Below the pieces are notes generated by a model. It ran no database searches and was not told where the DNA came from. It worked only from the letters and a program-made list of their open reading frames with translations. DNA of 64,000 bases from Oscillospiraceae bacterium (lineage in GTDB: Bacteria > Bacillota > Clostridia > Oscillospirales > Acutalibacteraceae): contig CAJTCS010000002.1 of the NCBI GenBank assembly GCA_910574995.1, positions 186,001 through 250,000 on the forward strand. The letters are read 5' to 3'. The position numbers and the translations under genes are program-made. How positions within the stretch are numbered: the stretch's first letter is position 1; each line of letters begins with the position of its first letter. This document shows, one piece after another, positions 27,117 through 35,256 of this stretch.

Positions 27117-27152
27117 ATCTGCAAATAGTGCAAGGGAGCGCGGGCAAAAAAC

Positions 27153-27182
27153 AATTATACAAAATTAGTATTTTGTATAATT
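27153..27182. repeat. 30-bp perfect palindrome before the recombinase gene
   Basis: Arms AATTATACAAAAT (27153-27165) and ATTTTGTATAATT (27170-27182) around TAGT. Each arm contains a perfect -10 hexamer (TATAAT) on one strand, so a protein bound here could gate promoters in both directions. It is 75 bases before the recombinase start. Confidence 0.8.
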
Positions 27183-27257
27183 GAGGGGAGGCCTAAAACA
27201 AGGGAACCCGCTAAACGGCGCTTTCAGCCAGATTCACCAGAAAGGACGTACATTGCC

Positions 27258-28277
27258 ATGAGTTTTTCCATTCGAGATGAAATGCCGGACATCGTGCAGC
27301 AGTATGCCATGTACCTGCGCAATATCAAAGGCTTGTCCGCTAAAACAGTAAACGAATACTGTATGGATTTGCGTACGCTGTTCCGGTTCCTAAAATCCCA
27401 CTGGGGTCCTATTGATTGCCCTTTGGAAGAAATCAAAGTGAACGATGTAGACATGGAATTCATCCGTAAAATCAAGACCTATGACTTGTTCGAATTCATG
27501 AATTTCGTGGCGGACGAACGCAATAACATGAGTTCTACCCGTCAACGGAAGTCTTCCTCCTTGAAATCTTTTTTTAAGTACTTGACGGTGCATGAAGGCT
27601 TATTGGAAGAAAACCCGACGGAAAAGCTGACCCCTCCCAAAAAGAAAAAAGCCCTTCCCCACTTCCTTTCCCTCGAACAAAGCATCGAACTTCTGCAAGC
27701 CGTGGATGGGCCTGACCAGGAGCGGGATTTGTGTATCCTGACGCTCTTCTTAAATTGTGGGATGCGCCTGTCAGAGCTGGTGTCTATCAATATCACCGAC
27801 GTACTTTACAACAACTCGACCCTACGAATCCTAGGCAAAGGCAACAAGGAACGTATCGTATACTTAAATCAGGCATGCCTGGACGCTATTGAAAACTACC
27901 TGGCTGTGCGCCCGAAAGACGGTGTAATCGACCGGAATGCCCTGTTCCTCAGCAAACGAAAGACCCGTATTAGCCCTAAAACCGTACAGTTTATGGTTAA
28001 AAAGTATCTGGACAAGATTGGCCTCAGCGGCCCAGGCTACTCGGTACACAAACTACGCCATACAGCCGCTACACTGATGTACCGCTATGGGAATGTAGAC
28101 ATTCGGGTACTGCAGGATATATTGGGCCATGCCAACCTAGGTACCACGGAAATTTACACCCACACCTCCAGTAGCCAGATGGAACGGGCCCTCAATGCGA
28201 ATCCACTGGCACAAATCAAGGTAGAGCCTAAAACCTCAAATAGCCAGGAGAGCGAAACGGATCCAAAAGAAGAATAA
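27258..28277 (+). CDS. Tyrosine recombinase, XerC-like
   Basis: 339-residue site-specific recombinase. The N-terminal SAM-like core-binding domain is about residues 10-125; the catalytic domain has Arg in NCGMRLSEL, Lys in LGKGNKER, HKLRHTAAT (HxxR), His in LGHANLGTT and Tyr in EIYTHT. SD AGAAAGGACG precedes ATG 27258. A second recombinase (xerD) lies 1 kb away in convergent orientation, so this one may be the XerC partner for chromosome dimer resolution. It is slightly long for XerC because of a 20-residue polar tail. Confidence 0.85.
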   Translation: MSFSIRDEMPDIVQQYAMYLRNIKGLSAKTVNEYCMDLRTLFRFLKSHWGPIDCPLEEIKVNDVDMEFIRKIKTYDLFEFMNFVADERNNMSSTRQRKSSSLKSFFKYLTVHEGLLEENPTEKLTPPKKKKALPHFLSLEQSIELLQAVDGPDQERDLCILTLFLNCGMRLSELVSINITDVLYNNSTLRILGKGNKERIVYLNQACLDAIENYLAVRPKDGVIDRNALFLSKRKTRISPKTVQFMVKKYLDKIGLSGPGYSVHKLRHTAATLMYRYGNVDIRVLQDILGHANLGTTEIYTHTSSSQMERALNANPLAQIKVEPKTSNSQESETDPKEE

Positions 28278-28280
28278 AGA

Positions 28281-28321
28281 AAAAAGCAGGCTGTTGGTTC
28301 TTTTTCCAAAGCCTGCTTTTT
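28281..28321. terminator. Bidirectional intrinsic terminator
   Basis: AAAAAGCAGGC (28281-28291) pairs with GCCTGCTTTTT (28311-28321). It serves both the recombinase (plus) and the DUF624 gene (minus), which converge here. Confidence 0.85.
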
Positions 28322-29212
28322 CTATTCTTCTTTTGGGGTACAGCTTTCTTCCCTCTCAAGTTTTTGCTGATAGGGTTGGATCAAAAAACGGTCGATCAAA
28401 GGGTAGACTGTGAAACTTATCAGAAATGCAAAAAAGGAGAATAAAATCAACGCCAAGAGCAACAAGAAAGCTGTTACCGAAAAGGGCGTGACAGGGATAA
28501 TACTAAAAAACAGATAGCCTGTACCGCCTAATATAGTGGTAAGCAACAGATTCCTTCCAAGGCCAGCTAGGGCAAGGATCAAAGCATTCCGGTAGACCTG
28601 CCAAAATTTTAAGTCAAAGGTGACAAATAGTATTGGCAAATAGTACTGGGAAAAGATCCATAAAATTGTAACAACCGTGCAAATACAAAATGGCAAGTAA
28701 TAGAAGGGATGCTGGGCCGCCCGGTTATAATAATAGACAATAGAAAAGAACAAAACAGCATAGGCCAGATAGCAGACCAGGCCGTTCAAGAGAAAATATC
28801 TCCAATTCGCTTTTACAGCAGACCAAAAATCGGACCATACGAAAGCATGTTCCTCCCGGGCAAAATTCCGTGTAACAAAGGCCATGCCCGCGATAAAGGG
28901 AGACAACAAAACCAATGGCAGCGGCAGGACAAACAGGTTCCAGAGATCCAGCAGCATCGGGCCACCATCTCTGCCAGGAAGCTGCATCATAAGGTGGTTG
29001 GGGAAAATGCTGAAACCTGCTATGAAAAACCCTACCGTCATTACAGTTACGGCTAGGAAAGGCAACAAAAAAATCAAGTTTAACTGTACAAGCTTGGAAA
29101 ATTTCCGTATCAGAATCGAACAAAAACGCACAAGCACAGGCTTTGGAGGCTCATCCTTGGGAACGCCGGGGCCTGGTTTATCATAGTTGCCAAAAAGGCC
29201 TAAAAAAGCCAA
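28322..29212 (-). CDS. DUF624/YesL-like membrane protein
   Basis: 296-residue integral membrane protein. The N-terminal motif LFGNYDKPGPGV is the hallmark of DUF624 (YesL) proteins. About six hydrophobic segments are visible, for example around residues 40-68, 90-112, 138-160, 172-200, 210-235 and 240-275. The start is TTG 29212, set by GGAAGGG 7 bases upstream; the nearer ATGs are out of frame. YesL genes often sit with sugar-use genes, but here the neighbours are xerD and spoIIM. Function unknown. Confidence 0.8.
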   Translation of the reverse strand: MAFLGLFGNYDKPGPGVPKDEPPKPVLVRFCSILIRKFSKLVQLNLIFLLPFLAVTVMTVGFFIAGFSIFPNHLMMQLPGRDGGPMLLDLWNLFVLPLPLVLLSPFIAGMAFVTRNFAREEHAFVWSDFWSAVKANWRYFLLNGLVCYLAYAVLFFSIVYYYNRAAQHPFYYLPFCICTVVTILWIFSQYYLPILFVTFDLKFWQVYRNALILALAGLGRNLLLTTILGGTGYLFFSIIPVTPFSVTAFLLLLALILFSFFAFLISFTVYPLIDRFLIQPYQQKLEREESCTPKEE

Positions 29213-29232
29213 ACATCATCCCTTCCTTTCCG

Positions 29233-30129
29233 TCATCCCAGCTTCAGCTTTGCTTTAGGGTGGCAGTCATGATAGACCTGGTTTACATGGCTGTCCAACA
29301 GTTGTACATAAACCTGGGTGGAAGAGATATCGGCGTGGCCCATCATAGTTTGGATGTCTTTGACAGAAGCGCCATTTTCCAACAGGTGCAAAGCGAAAGA
29401 GTGGCGGATAGTATGGGGGGTGATTTCCTTGGTGATACCAGCCTCTAGCGCATAGCCCTTCACAATTTTCCAGAATCCCTGGCGAGTAAGCCTGCCCCCA
29501 TTCAGATTGACAAACAGTGCGTCGCCGCTGTCAGGCCCTACAATAAGGCCGCGCATCCGATAAATATAGTCGGAAACAGCAACCACTGCCGATGGATATA
29601 CGGGGATGGAACGCACCCCCTTGCTACCTTGGCAGTATAATACCCCAGAGCGGAGGTTGATATCTTGGACGTCCAGATTGATCAACTCAGAGGCCCGGAT
29701 ACCTGTGGCATAAAGCAGTTCCAGCATAGCTTTGTCCCTGCACCCCTTAGGCTCTGTTACGTCCGGCTGAGCAAGCAACAGGTCAATCTCTTCCCCTTGC
29801 AGCACTTGGGGGAGTTTTTTTTCGGCTTTTTCTAGCTTAATGGCCTTGGCTGGGTTGTGGTCCAACAGGCCGCTTACAATAAGGAATTTATAAAAACAAC
29901 GGACAGAGGCAAGATTCCGGGAAATTGTAGTGGTAGAACGTTTTAAGTCATAGAGATGCTGTACATACGCTTGGATATCGCGCTCATCCGCCTTTAAGGG
30001 AGGCACGTCGAACCGCTGAAGAAAATCCAAAAAATACAGCGTATCACGTAAGTACGATTCCCGGGTGTTAGCAGAACTGGTTTTTTGATCGGTCAGATAG
30101 TCGCGGAACATAGAATAATAGTCATACAC
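29233..30129 (-). CDS. xerD: Tyrosine recombinase XerD
   Basis: 298-residue recombinase for chromosome dimer resolution at dif. Catalytic set: Arg in TGIRASEL, Lys in GSKGVRS, HTIRHSFA (HxxR), His in MMGHADISST and nucleophile Tyr in TQVYVQ. The start is GTG 30129 with GAAGGTG upstream. Its position just downstream of spoIIM matches the spoIIM-xerD neighbourhood of Bacillus, which favours XerD over the other recombinase in this window. Confidence 0.92.
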   Translation of the reverse strand: MYDYYSMFRDYLTDQKTSSANTRESYLRDTLYFLDFLQRFDVPPLKADERDIQAYVQHLYDLKRSTTTISRNLASVRCFYKFLIVSGLLDHNPAKAIKLEKAEKKLPQVLQGEEIDLLLAQPDVTEPKGCRDKAMLELLYATGIRASELINLDVQDINLRSGVLYCQGSKGVRSIPVYPSAVVAVSDYIYRMRGLIVGPDSGDALFVNLNGGRLTRQGFWKIVKGYALEAGITKEITPHTIRHSFALHLLENGASVKDIQTMMGHADISSTQVYVQLLDSHVNQVYHDCHPKAKLKLG

Positions 30130-30147
30130 GTTTCAACACCTTCTTCA

Positions 30148-30750
30148 TTATAAAAAAATTTCTCCATAAATCACAGAAAAAAGTGCGCCTACAAAAGCAG
30201 CCATCACTGAAAAAGAGAGGCATACCAAGAAATCACGCAAATAGCTGTGGAAATCCTGACCATCTTCTTGAGCGGTAAGGCCAGCCCGTGCCAAGCGTTT
30301 TGAGAAAGCCATAGCTTGTCCGGCAAAAAGCAACAACAGCAAAGAAAAAACAGCCGTAACAGGCGCATATAGGAACGCTGCCCGCCCCAGGCCAGGAAGC
30401 CCGTCCACAATAATAAAAGAAAGGACACCCAATCCTATTGCCATCCCTTTTACAAAAAGAAACAAAGGAACCGCGACCATACCAAAGGCAGTCATACCAA
30501 ACAGGAACAAGGCAAGGAGCCCGATCAACATATTCAACAGCAAAGTGGAAAAGCAGGAAAAAAAACCGGCTTCTGGGAAAGGGATGCCCGAAAAAACAAG
30601 CGGCAAAACATGCTGAGACTTAAAAATACCCCCAAAAACACCTGCGGCCGCTCCCCCCTGGATTCCACAGCAAAGCAGAGCCAACAAAGGAAAAAAAGAT
30701 TTCCAGAGCGGAGCCTTGCAAAAAACAGACTGCTTGCCACCAGACTTCAT
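30148..30750 (-). CDS. spoIIM: Stage II sporulation protein M
   Basis: Membrane subunit of the SpoIID-SpoIIM-SpoIIP complex that drives engulfment during sporulation. About 200 residues with five hydrophobic segments (for example near residues 15-35, 55-80, 82-105, 110-135 and 165-195). The frame is open to 30933, but that upstream part looks non-coding; AAAGGATGG supports ATG 30750, with ATG 30762 as alternative. A SigE-like promoter lies just upstream. Family assignment rests on topology, length and the adjacent xerD. Confidence 0.82.
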   Translation of the reverse strand: MKSGGKQSVFCKAPLWKSFFPLLALLCCGIQGGAAAGVFGGIFKSQHVLPLVFSGIPFPEAGFFSCFSTLLLNMLIGLLALFLFGMTAFGMVAVPLFLFVKGMAIGLGVLSFIIVDGLPGLGRAAFLYAPVTAVFSLLLLLFAGQAMAFSKRLARAGLTAQEDGQDFHSYLRDFLVCLSFSVMAAFVGALFSVIYGEIFL

Positions 30751-30777
30751 AAAGGACACCATCCTTTGCTTTTCATA

Positions 30778-30804
30778 ATAATATGCCTCATTGCATTCAT
30801 ATGA
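30778..30804 (-). promoter_or_regulatory. Candidate SigE promoter of spoIIM
   Basis: On the minus strand, TCATATG (30804-30798) and CATATTAT (30785-30778), 12 bases apart. This is close to the Bacillus SigE consensus, though the spacer is one or two bases short. The predicted start is near 30771, just before the SD. Confidence 0.4.
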
Positions 30805-30865
30805 AAAACCAAGAGCGTCTATGCGGGGCCCTACATAATATAACTTTTTTGGGAGGCCTATCTGC

Positions 30866-31109
30866 AACCCAGAGGTTCCCTCTATACAAAGTATACACGC
30901 AACAGGACCTCTTTTTATACATCCTGGACGCAAAGCGCGATGGTTTGCGTCCGAAAAGTCGCAACCACAAGATGCAGCTGTGCGAAACGCCCTGTATCCA
31001 CATATAGCGTTTTTGTCGGCAAATCAGACCGTTTTATCCGTTTACCATTCCACATCTCTCCCCCGTTCTATGTGAAATAGCAGAGGGGATTGATGGAATA
31101 TCTGGGTTC
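30866..31109 (-). ncRNA. Candidate structured non-coding RNA (about 244 nt) upstream of spoIIM
   Basis: A SigA promoter would start transcription at about 31109, directly at the arm AACCCAGA (31108-31101), which pairs with TCTGGGTT (30873-30866) at the far end. A second pairing, CCCTCT (31087-31082) with AGAGGG (30883-30878), continues the closing helix. Inside are several hairpins: AUUUCACAU/AUGUGGAAU, AAACGC/GCGUUU, GGACGCAAA/UUUGCGUCC (30952-30926), CAGGA/UCCUG and UAUAC/GUAUA. No credible reading frame was seen. No T-run follows the 3' arm on this strand, so it could instead be a long leader of spoIIM. Family unknown to me; raiA and 6S RNAs are worth testing. Confidence 0.6.
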
Positions 31110-31115
31110 TTTTCT

Positions 31116-31144
31116 ACTATAAACCATTTTCCGAGAATTTTCAA
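31116..31144 (-). promoter_or_regulatory. SigA promoter of the candidate RNA
   Basis: Minus strand: TTGAAA (31144-31139), 17-bp spacer, TATAGT (31121-31116). Seven bases after the -10 the closing-stem arm begins. Confidence 0.75.
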
Positions 31145-31270
31145 GAGGTAAAATTGAATATTTTTGCTTTTTATGCGAAAACAGCCAATTTTATGTGTTT
31201 TGCATTATGTAAACCGATGCATATTCATGGCCTGGTTTTATGTAATGAAACCCCTCTTCGAATATGCATA
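31145..31270. other. AT-rich gap with repeated TTATGT words
   Basis: No gene. The plus strand carries TTATGT at 31191, 31205 and 31238, just upstream of the candidate RNA promoter. These could be operator half-sites; the spacing is irregular (14 and 33 bases), so evidence is weak. Confidence 0.35.
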
Positions 31271-31301
31271 AAAATACACACGGTTTAACCGTGTGTATTT
31301 T
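31271..31301. terminator. Terminator after the TIGR04086 gene
   Basis: AAAATACACACGGTT (31271-31285) and AACCGTGTGTATTTT (31287-31301) form a perfect 15-bp inverted repeat ending in Ts on both strands. It closes the queA-tgt-yajC-TIGR04086 transcript. Confidence 0.85.
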
Positions 31302-31326
31302 GTGTGGAAAGCGGGTTGCTTCCCAG

Positions 31327-31707
31327 TTAGAATTTCACCTTATTTTTCCGATTTGCGCCTAAAATTCCGCCAATAGCCCCACTGAACAGAAGCGCGGATA
31401 TTTTCCCTACACTCCCGACTCCATACTCCATTTGTTGGTAAAAGAAAAAAGATATCAGCCCCATACATAAGGCTAGTAGCAGCGCGGCGCCCAATCCCAG
31501 GAAAAGCCCCTTTTCCCGGATGGCCAGTGCAGCTAAAAACCCGCCCAGGAATACCGCGCCACAGCCTATGGTCGTTGTAAGGATAGGCAGAGGGCCTCTG
31601 GGTAAGGCACCGGCTTTTGCTACTATAAAAGCGGTAGCTGACAGCAATAGCAAAGTGCTTCCCCCTATCGTGACTGCGGAAAGAAGTAGTGCTCGGAAAA
31701 ATTTCAT
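31327..31707 (-). CDS. TIGR04086 family membrane protein
   Basis: 126-residue protein with four hydrophobic segments (about residues 5-28, 40-60, 67-88 and 98-118). Size, topology and location downstream of tgt-yajC fit the TIGR04086 (YrzE-like) family, common in clostridia; function unknown. The frame extends to 31728, but GAGGTC 7 bases upstream supports ATG 31707. Its SD is inside a hairpin with a following U-run (31715-31760). Confidence 0.75.
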   Translation of the reverse strand: MKFFRALLLSAVTIGGSTLLLLSATAFIVAKAGALPRGPLPILTTTIGCGAVFLGGFLAALAIREKGLFLGLGAALLLALCMGLISFFFYQQMEYGVGSVGKISALLFSGAIGGILGANRKNKVKF

Positions 31708-31714
31708 AAAAAAG

Positions 31715-31760
31715 ACCTCACTGCTCAAAGTTTCTACTACAAAACTATGCGCAGTGAGGT
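31715..31760 (-). promoter_or_regulatory. SD-sequestering hairpin / attenuator before the TIGR04086 gene
   Basis: On the minus strand, ACCTCACTGC (31760-31751) pairs with GCAGTGAGGT (31724-31715). The right arm contains the GAGG SD of the next gene and is followed by TCTTTTTT up to the start codon. It could act as a yajC terminator or hide the ribosome site; both would lower expression of the downstream gene. Confidence 0.6.
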
Positions 31761-31779
31761 TCCACTATGCTATTCTTTT

Positions 31780-32118
31780 TTAGACCTGATCATCTTCGTG
31801 TACCGTTTCCACGCTGCCAATGGCCCAGCGTTTTACACGGATTTTTGCTTTATCACTGCCGGTCTCGATGACAATGGACTCCGTCTCCTCTTTGATTGCC
31901 ACAATACGGCCACAGATCCCACCGATAGTGGTGATCTCATCCCCTACCTGGGCGTTGTTCCGCATCTCGGCCTCTTTCTTTTTCCGCTTGTTTTGAGGAC
32001 GGAAGAAGATGAAATACAAAGCTACAATAAATACGGCATAAATCAATAATACCATGATCATGTTCATGCCGCCGCCCTGTTGAGCAGCCGTCCCGCTTAA
32101 GGTCATGAATTGGTTCAT
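31780..32118 (-). CDS. yajC: Preprotein translocase subunit YajC
   Basis: 112-residue accessory subunit of the Sec translocon. One N-terminal membrane helix (about residues 18-38) is followed by YFIFFRPQNKRKKKE, the typical RPQ..K turn, and a soluble domain with VGDEITTIGGICGRI. ATG 32118 follows GGAGG. It is third in the queA-tgt-yajC order shared by most bacteria. Confidence 0.93.
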   Translation of the reverse strand: MNQFMTLSGTAAQQGGGMNMIMVLLIYAVFIVALYFIFFRPQNKRKKKEAEMRNNAQVGDEITTIGGICGRIVAIKEETESIVIETGSDKAKIRVKRWAIGSVETVHEDDQV

Positions 32119-32194
32119 TTCTTTTTACACCTCCGAGTTAATAGTCTGATTATAGCAAGAATTGGGGTAAGTTGCAAGCATATTTACAGATTTC

Positions 32195-33325
<1,131 letters not shown>

Positions 33326-33521
33326 GGCCACTCCTTGTCGCGCAGGTATGATTGCGCCCATCCTTTCTTTTTATATAATTAAAATATAATTTATAATTGA
33401 AACTGGGGATTCGGTTTTTCTTCATGCACAATATAAGCCACGCGCCATATATTATACAAAATATTTATTTTAAGCAATTATAGACTACGTGCCCCAACAA
33501 CCGCCTGCCCCAATTTTTTAC
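33326..33521 (-). other. AT-rich gap between queA and tgt
   Basis: No gene. The minus strand has TATAAT (33456-33451) with TTGCTT 15 bases upstream, a possible weak tgt promoter. The plus-strand word ATTATACAAAAT (33451-33462) is identical to 12 of 13 bases of the palindrome arm at 27153. Confidence 0.45.
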
Positions 33522-34580
33522 TCACACTATGAGCATAGCATCGCCAAAACTGAAAAACCGGTATTGTTCTTTCACCGCAACCCTATAGGCGTGCAATACA
33601 CGTTCTCGATCTGCTAAGGCCGACACCAGCATGATAAGTGTGCTTTCTGGCAAATGGAAATTGGTAATCAGCCCGTCCAGCACCCTGAACTCATATCCTG
33701 GGTAAATAAAAATATCCGTCCACCCCTCGCTTTCCTGAAACCCCGGCTGTCCATGGGCTATCCCCTGTTTCTGTGCTACAGATTCCAGCGTGCGGCAGCT
33801 GGTGGTGCCTACGGCGATGACACGCCCCCCATGTTCTCTGGTAGCATTCAAAAGGTCAGCTGTCTTCTGTGGCAAATGGTAATGCTCGGCGTGCATCCTG
33901 TGGTCTATGATGTGCTCGGCACTGACAGGCCGAAATGTCCCCAGGCCCACGTGCAGCGTGACAAACCCCAGCTTCACGCCTTTGGCTTGCAGCTTTTCCA
34001 ACAGTTCCGGGGTAAAATGCAGCCCGGCTGTAGGCGCAGCAGCAGAACCTGCCTTGTGGGAGTATACAGTCTGGTACCGCTCTTGGTTCTCTAGCTTTTC
34101 TTTAATATAAGGTGGCAAAGGCATCTGCCCAAGTTGATCCAAAAGGTGGAAAAATATCCCATCATACTGAAAATGCAGAAGCCGGTTCCCGTCCTCCAGC
34201 ACGTCTATGACTTGGCACCTCAACAGCCCGTCTCCGAACGTAAAGGTGCTTCCAACCCTTGCGCGCTTCCCAGGCTTTGCTAAAGCTTCCCAGGTGTCGT
34301 CCCCTTTGTTCTCCAACAGCAGGAATTCCACATGGGCGCCGGTGCCGTCTTTCACCCCGTAAATGCGGGCAGGCAAAACCCGGGAATCATTTAGGATTAG
34401 GCAGTCCCCTGGGCAAAGCAGGTCCACGATATCGGAAAAACGGCGGTGCCCTACCTCCCCTGTCCGCCGATCTAGTGTCATCAAGCGGGAAGAATCCCGG
34501 GGCTCTAGGGGTGTTTGGGCAATCAGCTCCTGGGGCAGGTCATAATAAAAATCATGGGTTTTCATTGTAGGCGCATTCAT
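33522..34580 (-). CDS. queA: S-adenosylmethionine:tRNA ribosyltransferase-isomerase
   Basis: Transfers and isomerises the ribosyl of SAM onto preQ1 in tRNA, making epoxyqueuosine. The 352-residue protein has the family N terminus [24 protein letters not shown] and the block [16 protein letters not shown], with [15 protein letters not shown] near the end. ATG 34580 is preferred (GGTGAT 6 bases before); GTG 34592 or ATG 34565 are alternatives. Its promoter shares a -35 with the divergent lysine operon. Confidence 0.95.
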   Translation of the reverse strand: MNAPTMKTHDFYYDLPQELIAQTPLEPRDSSRLMTLDRRTGEVGHRRFSDIVDLLCPGDCLILNDSRVLPARIYGVKDGTGAHVEFLLLENKGDDTWEALAKPGKRARVGSTFTFGDGLLRCQVIDVLEDGNRLLHFQYDGIFFHLLDQLGQMPLPPYIKEKLENQERYQTVYSHKAGSAAAPTAGLHFTPELLEKLQAKGVKLGFVTLHVGLGTFRPVSAEHIIDHRMHAEHYHLPQKTADLLNATREHGGRVIAVGTTSCRTLESVAQKQGIAHGQPGFQESEGWTDIFIYPGYEFRVLDGLITNFHLPESTLIMLVSALADRERVLHAYRVAVKEQYRFFSFGDAMLIV

Positions 34581-34608
34581 AGCAATCACCAATCCTATAA
34601 AAAATCAT

Positions 34609-34636
34609 AGAATATCCCGGACGAAAAAATTGACAA
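34609..34636 (-). promoter_or_regulatory. SigA promoter of queA
   Basis: Minus strand: TTGTCA (34636-34631), 16-bp spacer, TATTCT (34614-34609). The -35 overlaps five of six bases of the plus-strand -35 of the lysine operon. Confidence 0.65.
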
Positions 34637-34658
34637 CCGGGCAAAACTAGGGTATTAT
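34630..34658 (+). promoter_or_regulatory. SigA promoter of the lysine-riboswitch operon
   Basis: TTGACA (34630-34635), 17-bp spacer, TATTAT (34653-34658). Transcription would start close to the 5' strand of riboswitch helix P1. Confidence 0.85.
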
Positions 34659-34662
34659 ATGA

Positions 34663-34826
34663 AGTGAATAGAGGCGCGGCTTTCAAAAGTAGTGAGATCG
34701 AGGTTGCCAAAACTGAGGAAGTCTTATGAAAGGGTAAGCTGCCGAAGGGGAAATTTGGCAAATCGCCCCTGGTTGCAGCGGCGAACAGCTTTGCGACTGT
34801 CATCGATCCTGATGGAGTGCTATTTG
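34663..34826 (+). promoter_or_regulatory. Lysine riboswitch (L box)
   Basis: Conserved L-box words appear in order: AGAGGCGCGG (34670-34679), AGTAGTGAG, ATGAAAGGGTAAGC, TGCCGAAGGGG (34740-34750), CCCCTGGTTGC, GCGACTGTCATCGATCC and TGATGGAGTGCTAT. GTGAATAG and CTATTTG close helix P1. It is followed by an intrinsic terminator, so lysine binding should stop transcription of the downstream mazG-like/asd/dapA/dapB/ACT genes. Confidence 0.93.
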
Positions 34827-34865
34827 TTTCCTTTTTATGCAGCATTTCTATTATAGGAGATTGGC

Positions 34866-34889
34866 AGCCGGTTTTCAACCGGTTTTTTT
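34866..34889 (+). terminator. Regulated terminator of the lysine riboswitch
   Basis: CCGGTT (34868-34873) pairs with AACCGG (34877-34882) around TTC, followed by seven Ts. Placed about 40 bases after the aptamer and 50 bases before the first gene. Confidence 0.9.
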
Positions 34890-34938
34890 ATTCTTCTTGC
34901 TTGCCGCCTCTCTGAAACGGGATAAGGGAGATAGGCAT

Positions 34939-35229
34939 ATGACAGGGACGGAAAGGGCGGTCTTCCATAAGGCACTGGACACTTGGGGGGCTGAAGCCCA
35001 GTTTCTCTGCTTATTGGAAGAGATGGCAGAACTGCAGGACGCGTTGTGCAAACACAAGCGGGGCAGGCGTTCAGCAGAAGACATTGCGGAAGAAATAGCC
35101 GATGTGGAAATTATGCTGGACCAGATGAAGCTGCATTTCCACATAGAAGAAGAAGTAAAGGCCCAGCGGGTCCGCAAGGTGGCCCGTGTAGAAGAACGGT
35201 TGGAAAATTGGGTAAAACAGGAAGCATAA
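34939..35229 (+). CDS. MazG-like nucleotide pyrophosphohydrolase-type protein
   Basis: 96-residue helical protein. The metal-binding pattern of the MazG/all-alpha NTP-PPase superfamily is visible: LLEEMAELQDAL (ExxE) and EEIADVEIMLDQM (ExxD). Such enzymes hydrolyse nucleoside triphosphates; the substrate here is unknown. The frame runs back into the riboswitch, but a purine-rich SD before ATG 34939 fixes the start. It is the first gene of the lysine-riboswitch operon and lies 27 bases before asd, which is unexpected for a biosynthetic operon. Confidence 0.78.
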   Translation: MTGTERAVFHKALDTWGAEAQFLCLLEEMAELQDALCKHKRGRRSAEDIAEEIADVEIMLDQMKLHFHIEEEVKAQRVRKVARVEERLENWVKQEA

Positions 35230-35256
35230 CTCCCAGTAAAGAAAGGAACATGGAAC

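Noticed and set aside
27153-27182. Possible dif (XerC/XerD) recombination site
   Set aside because: The arms are perfectly symmetrical with a 4-bp centre and do not resemble the known Firmicutes dif half-sites or their 6-bp centre.
30866-31109. Firm identification as 6S, SRP, RNase P or tmRNA
   Set aside because: None of the conserved cores I know (GGAAGCAGC of SRP, the RNase P core, the tmRNA CCA end) is present; 6S and raiA cannot be tested without a model search.
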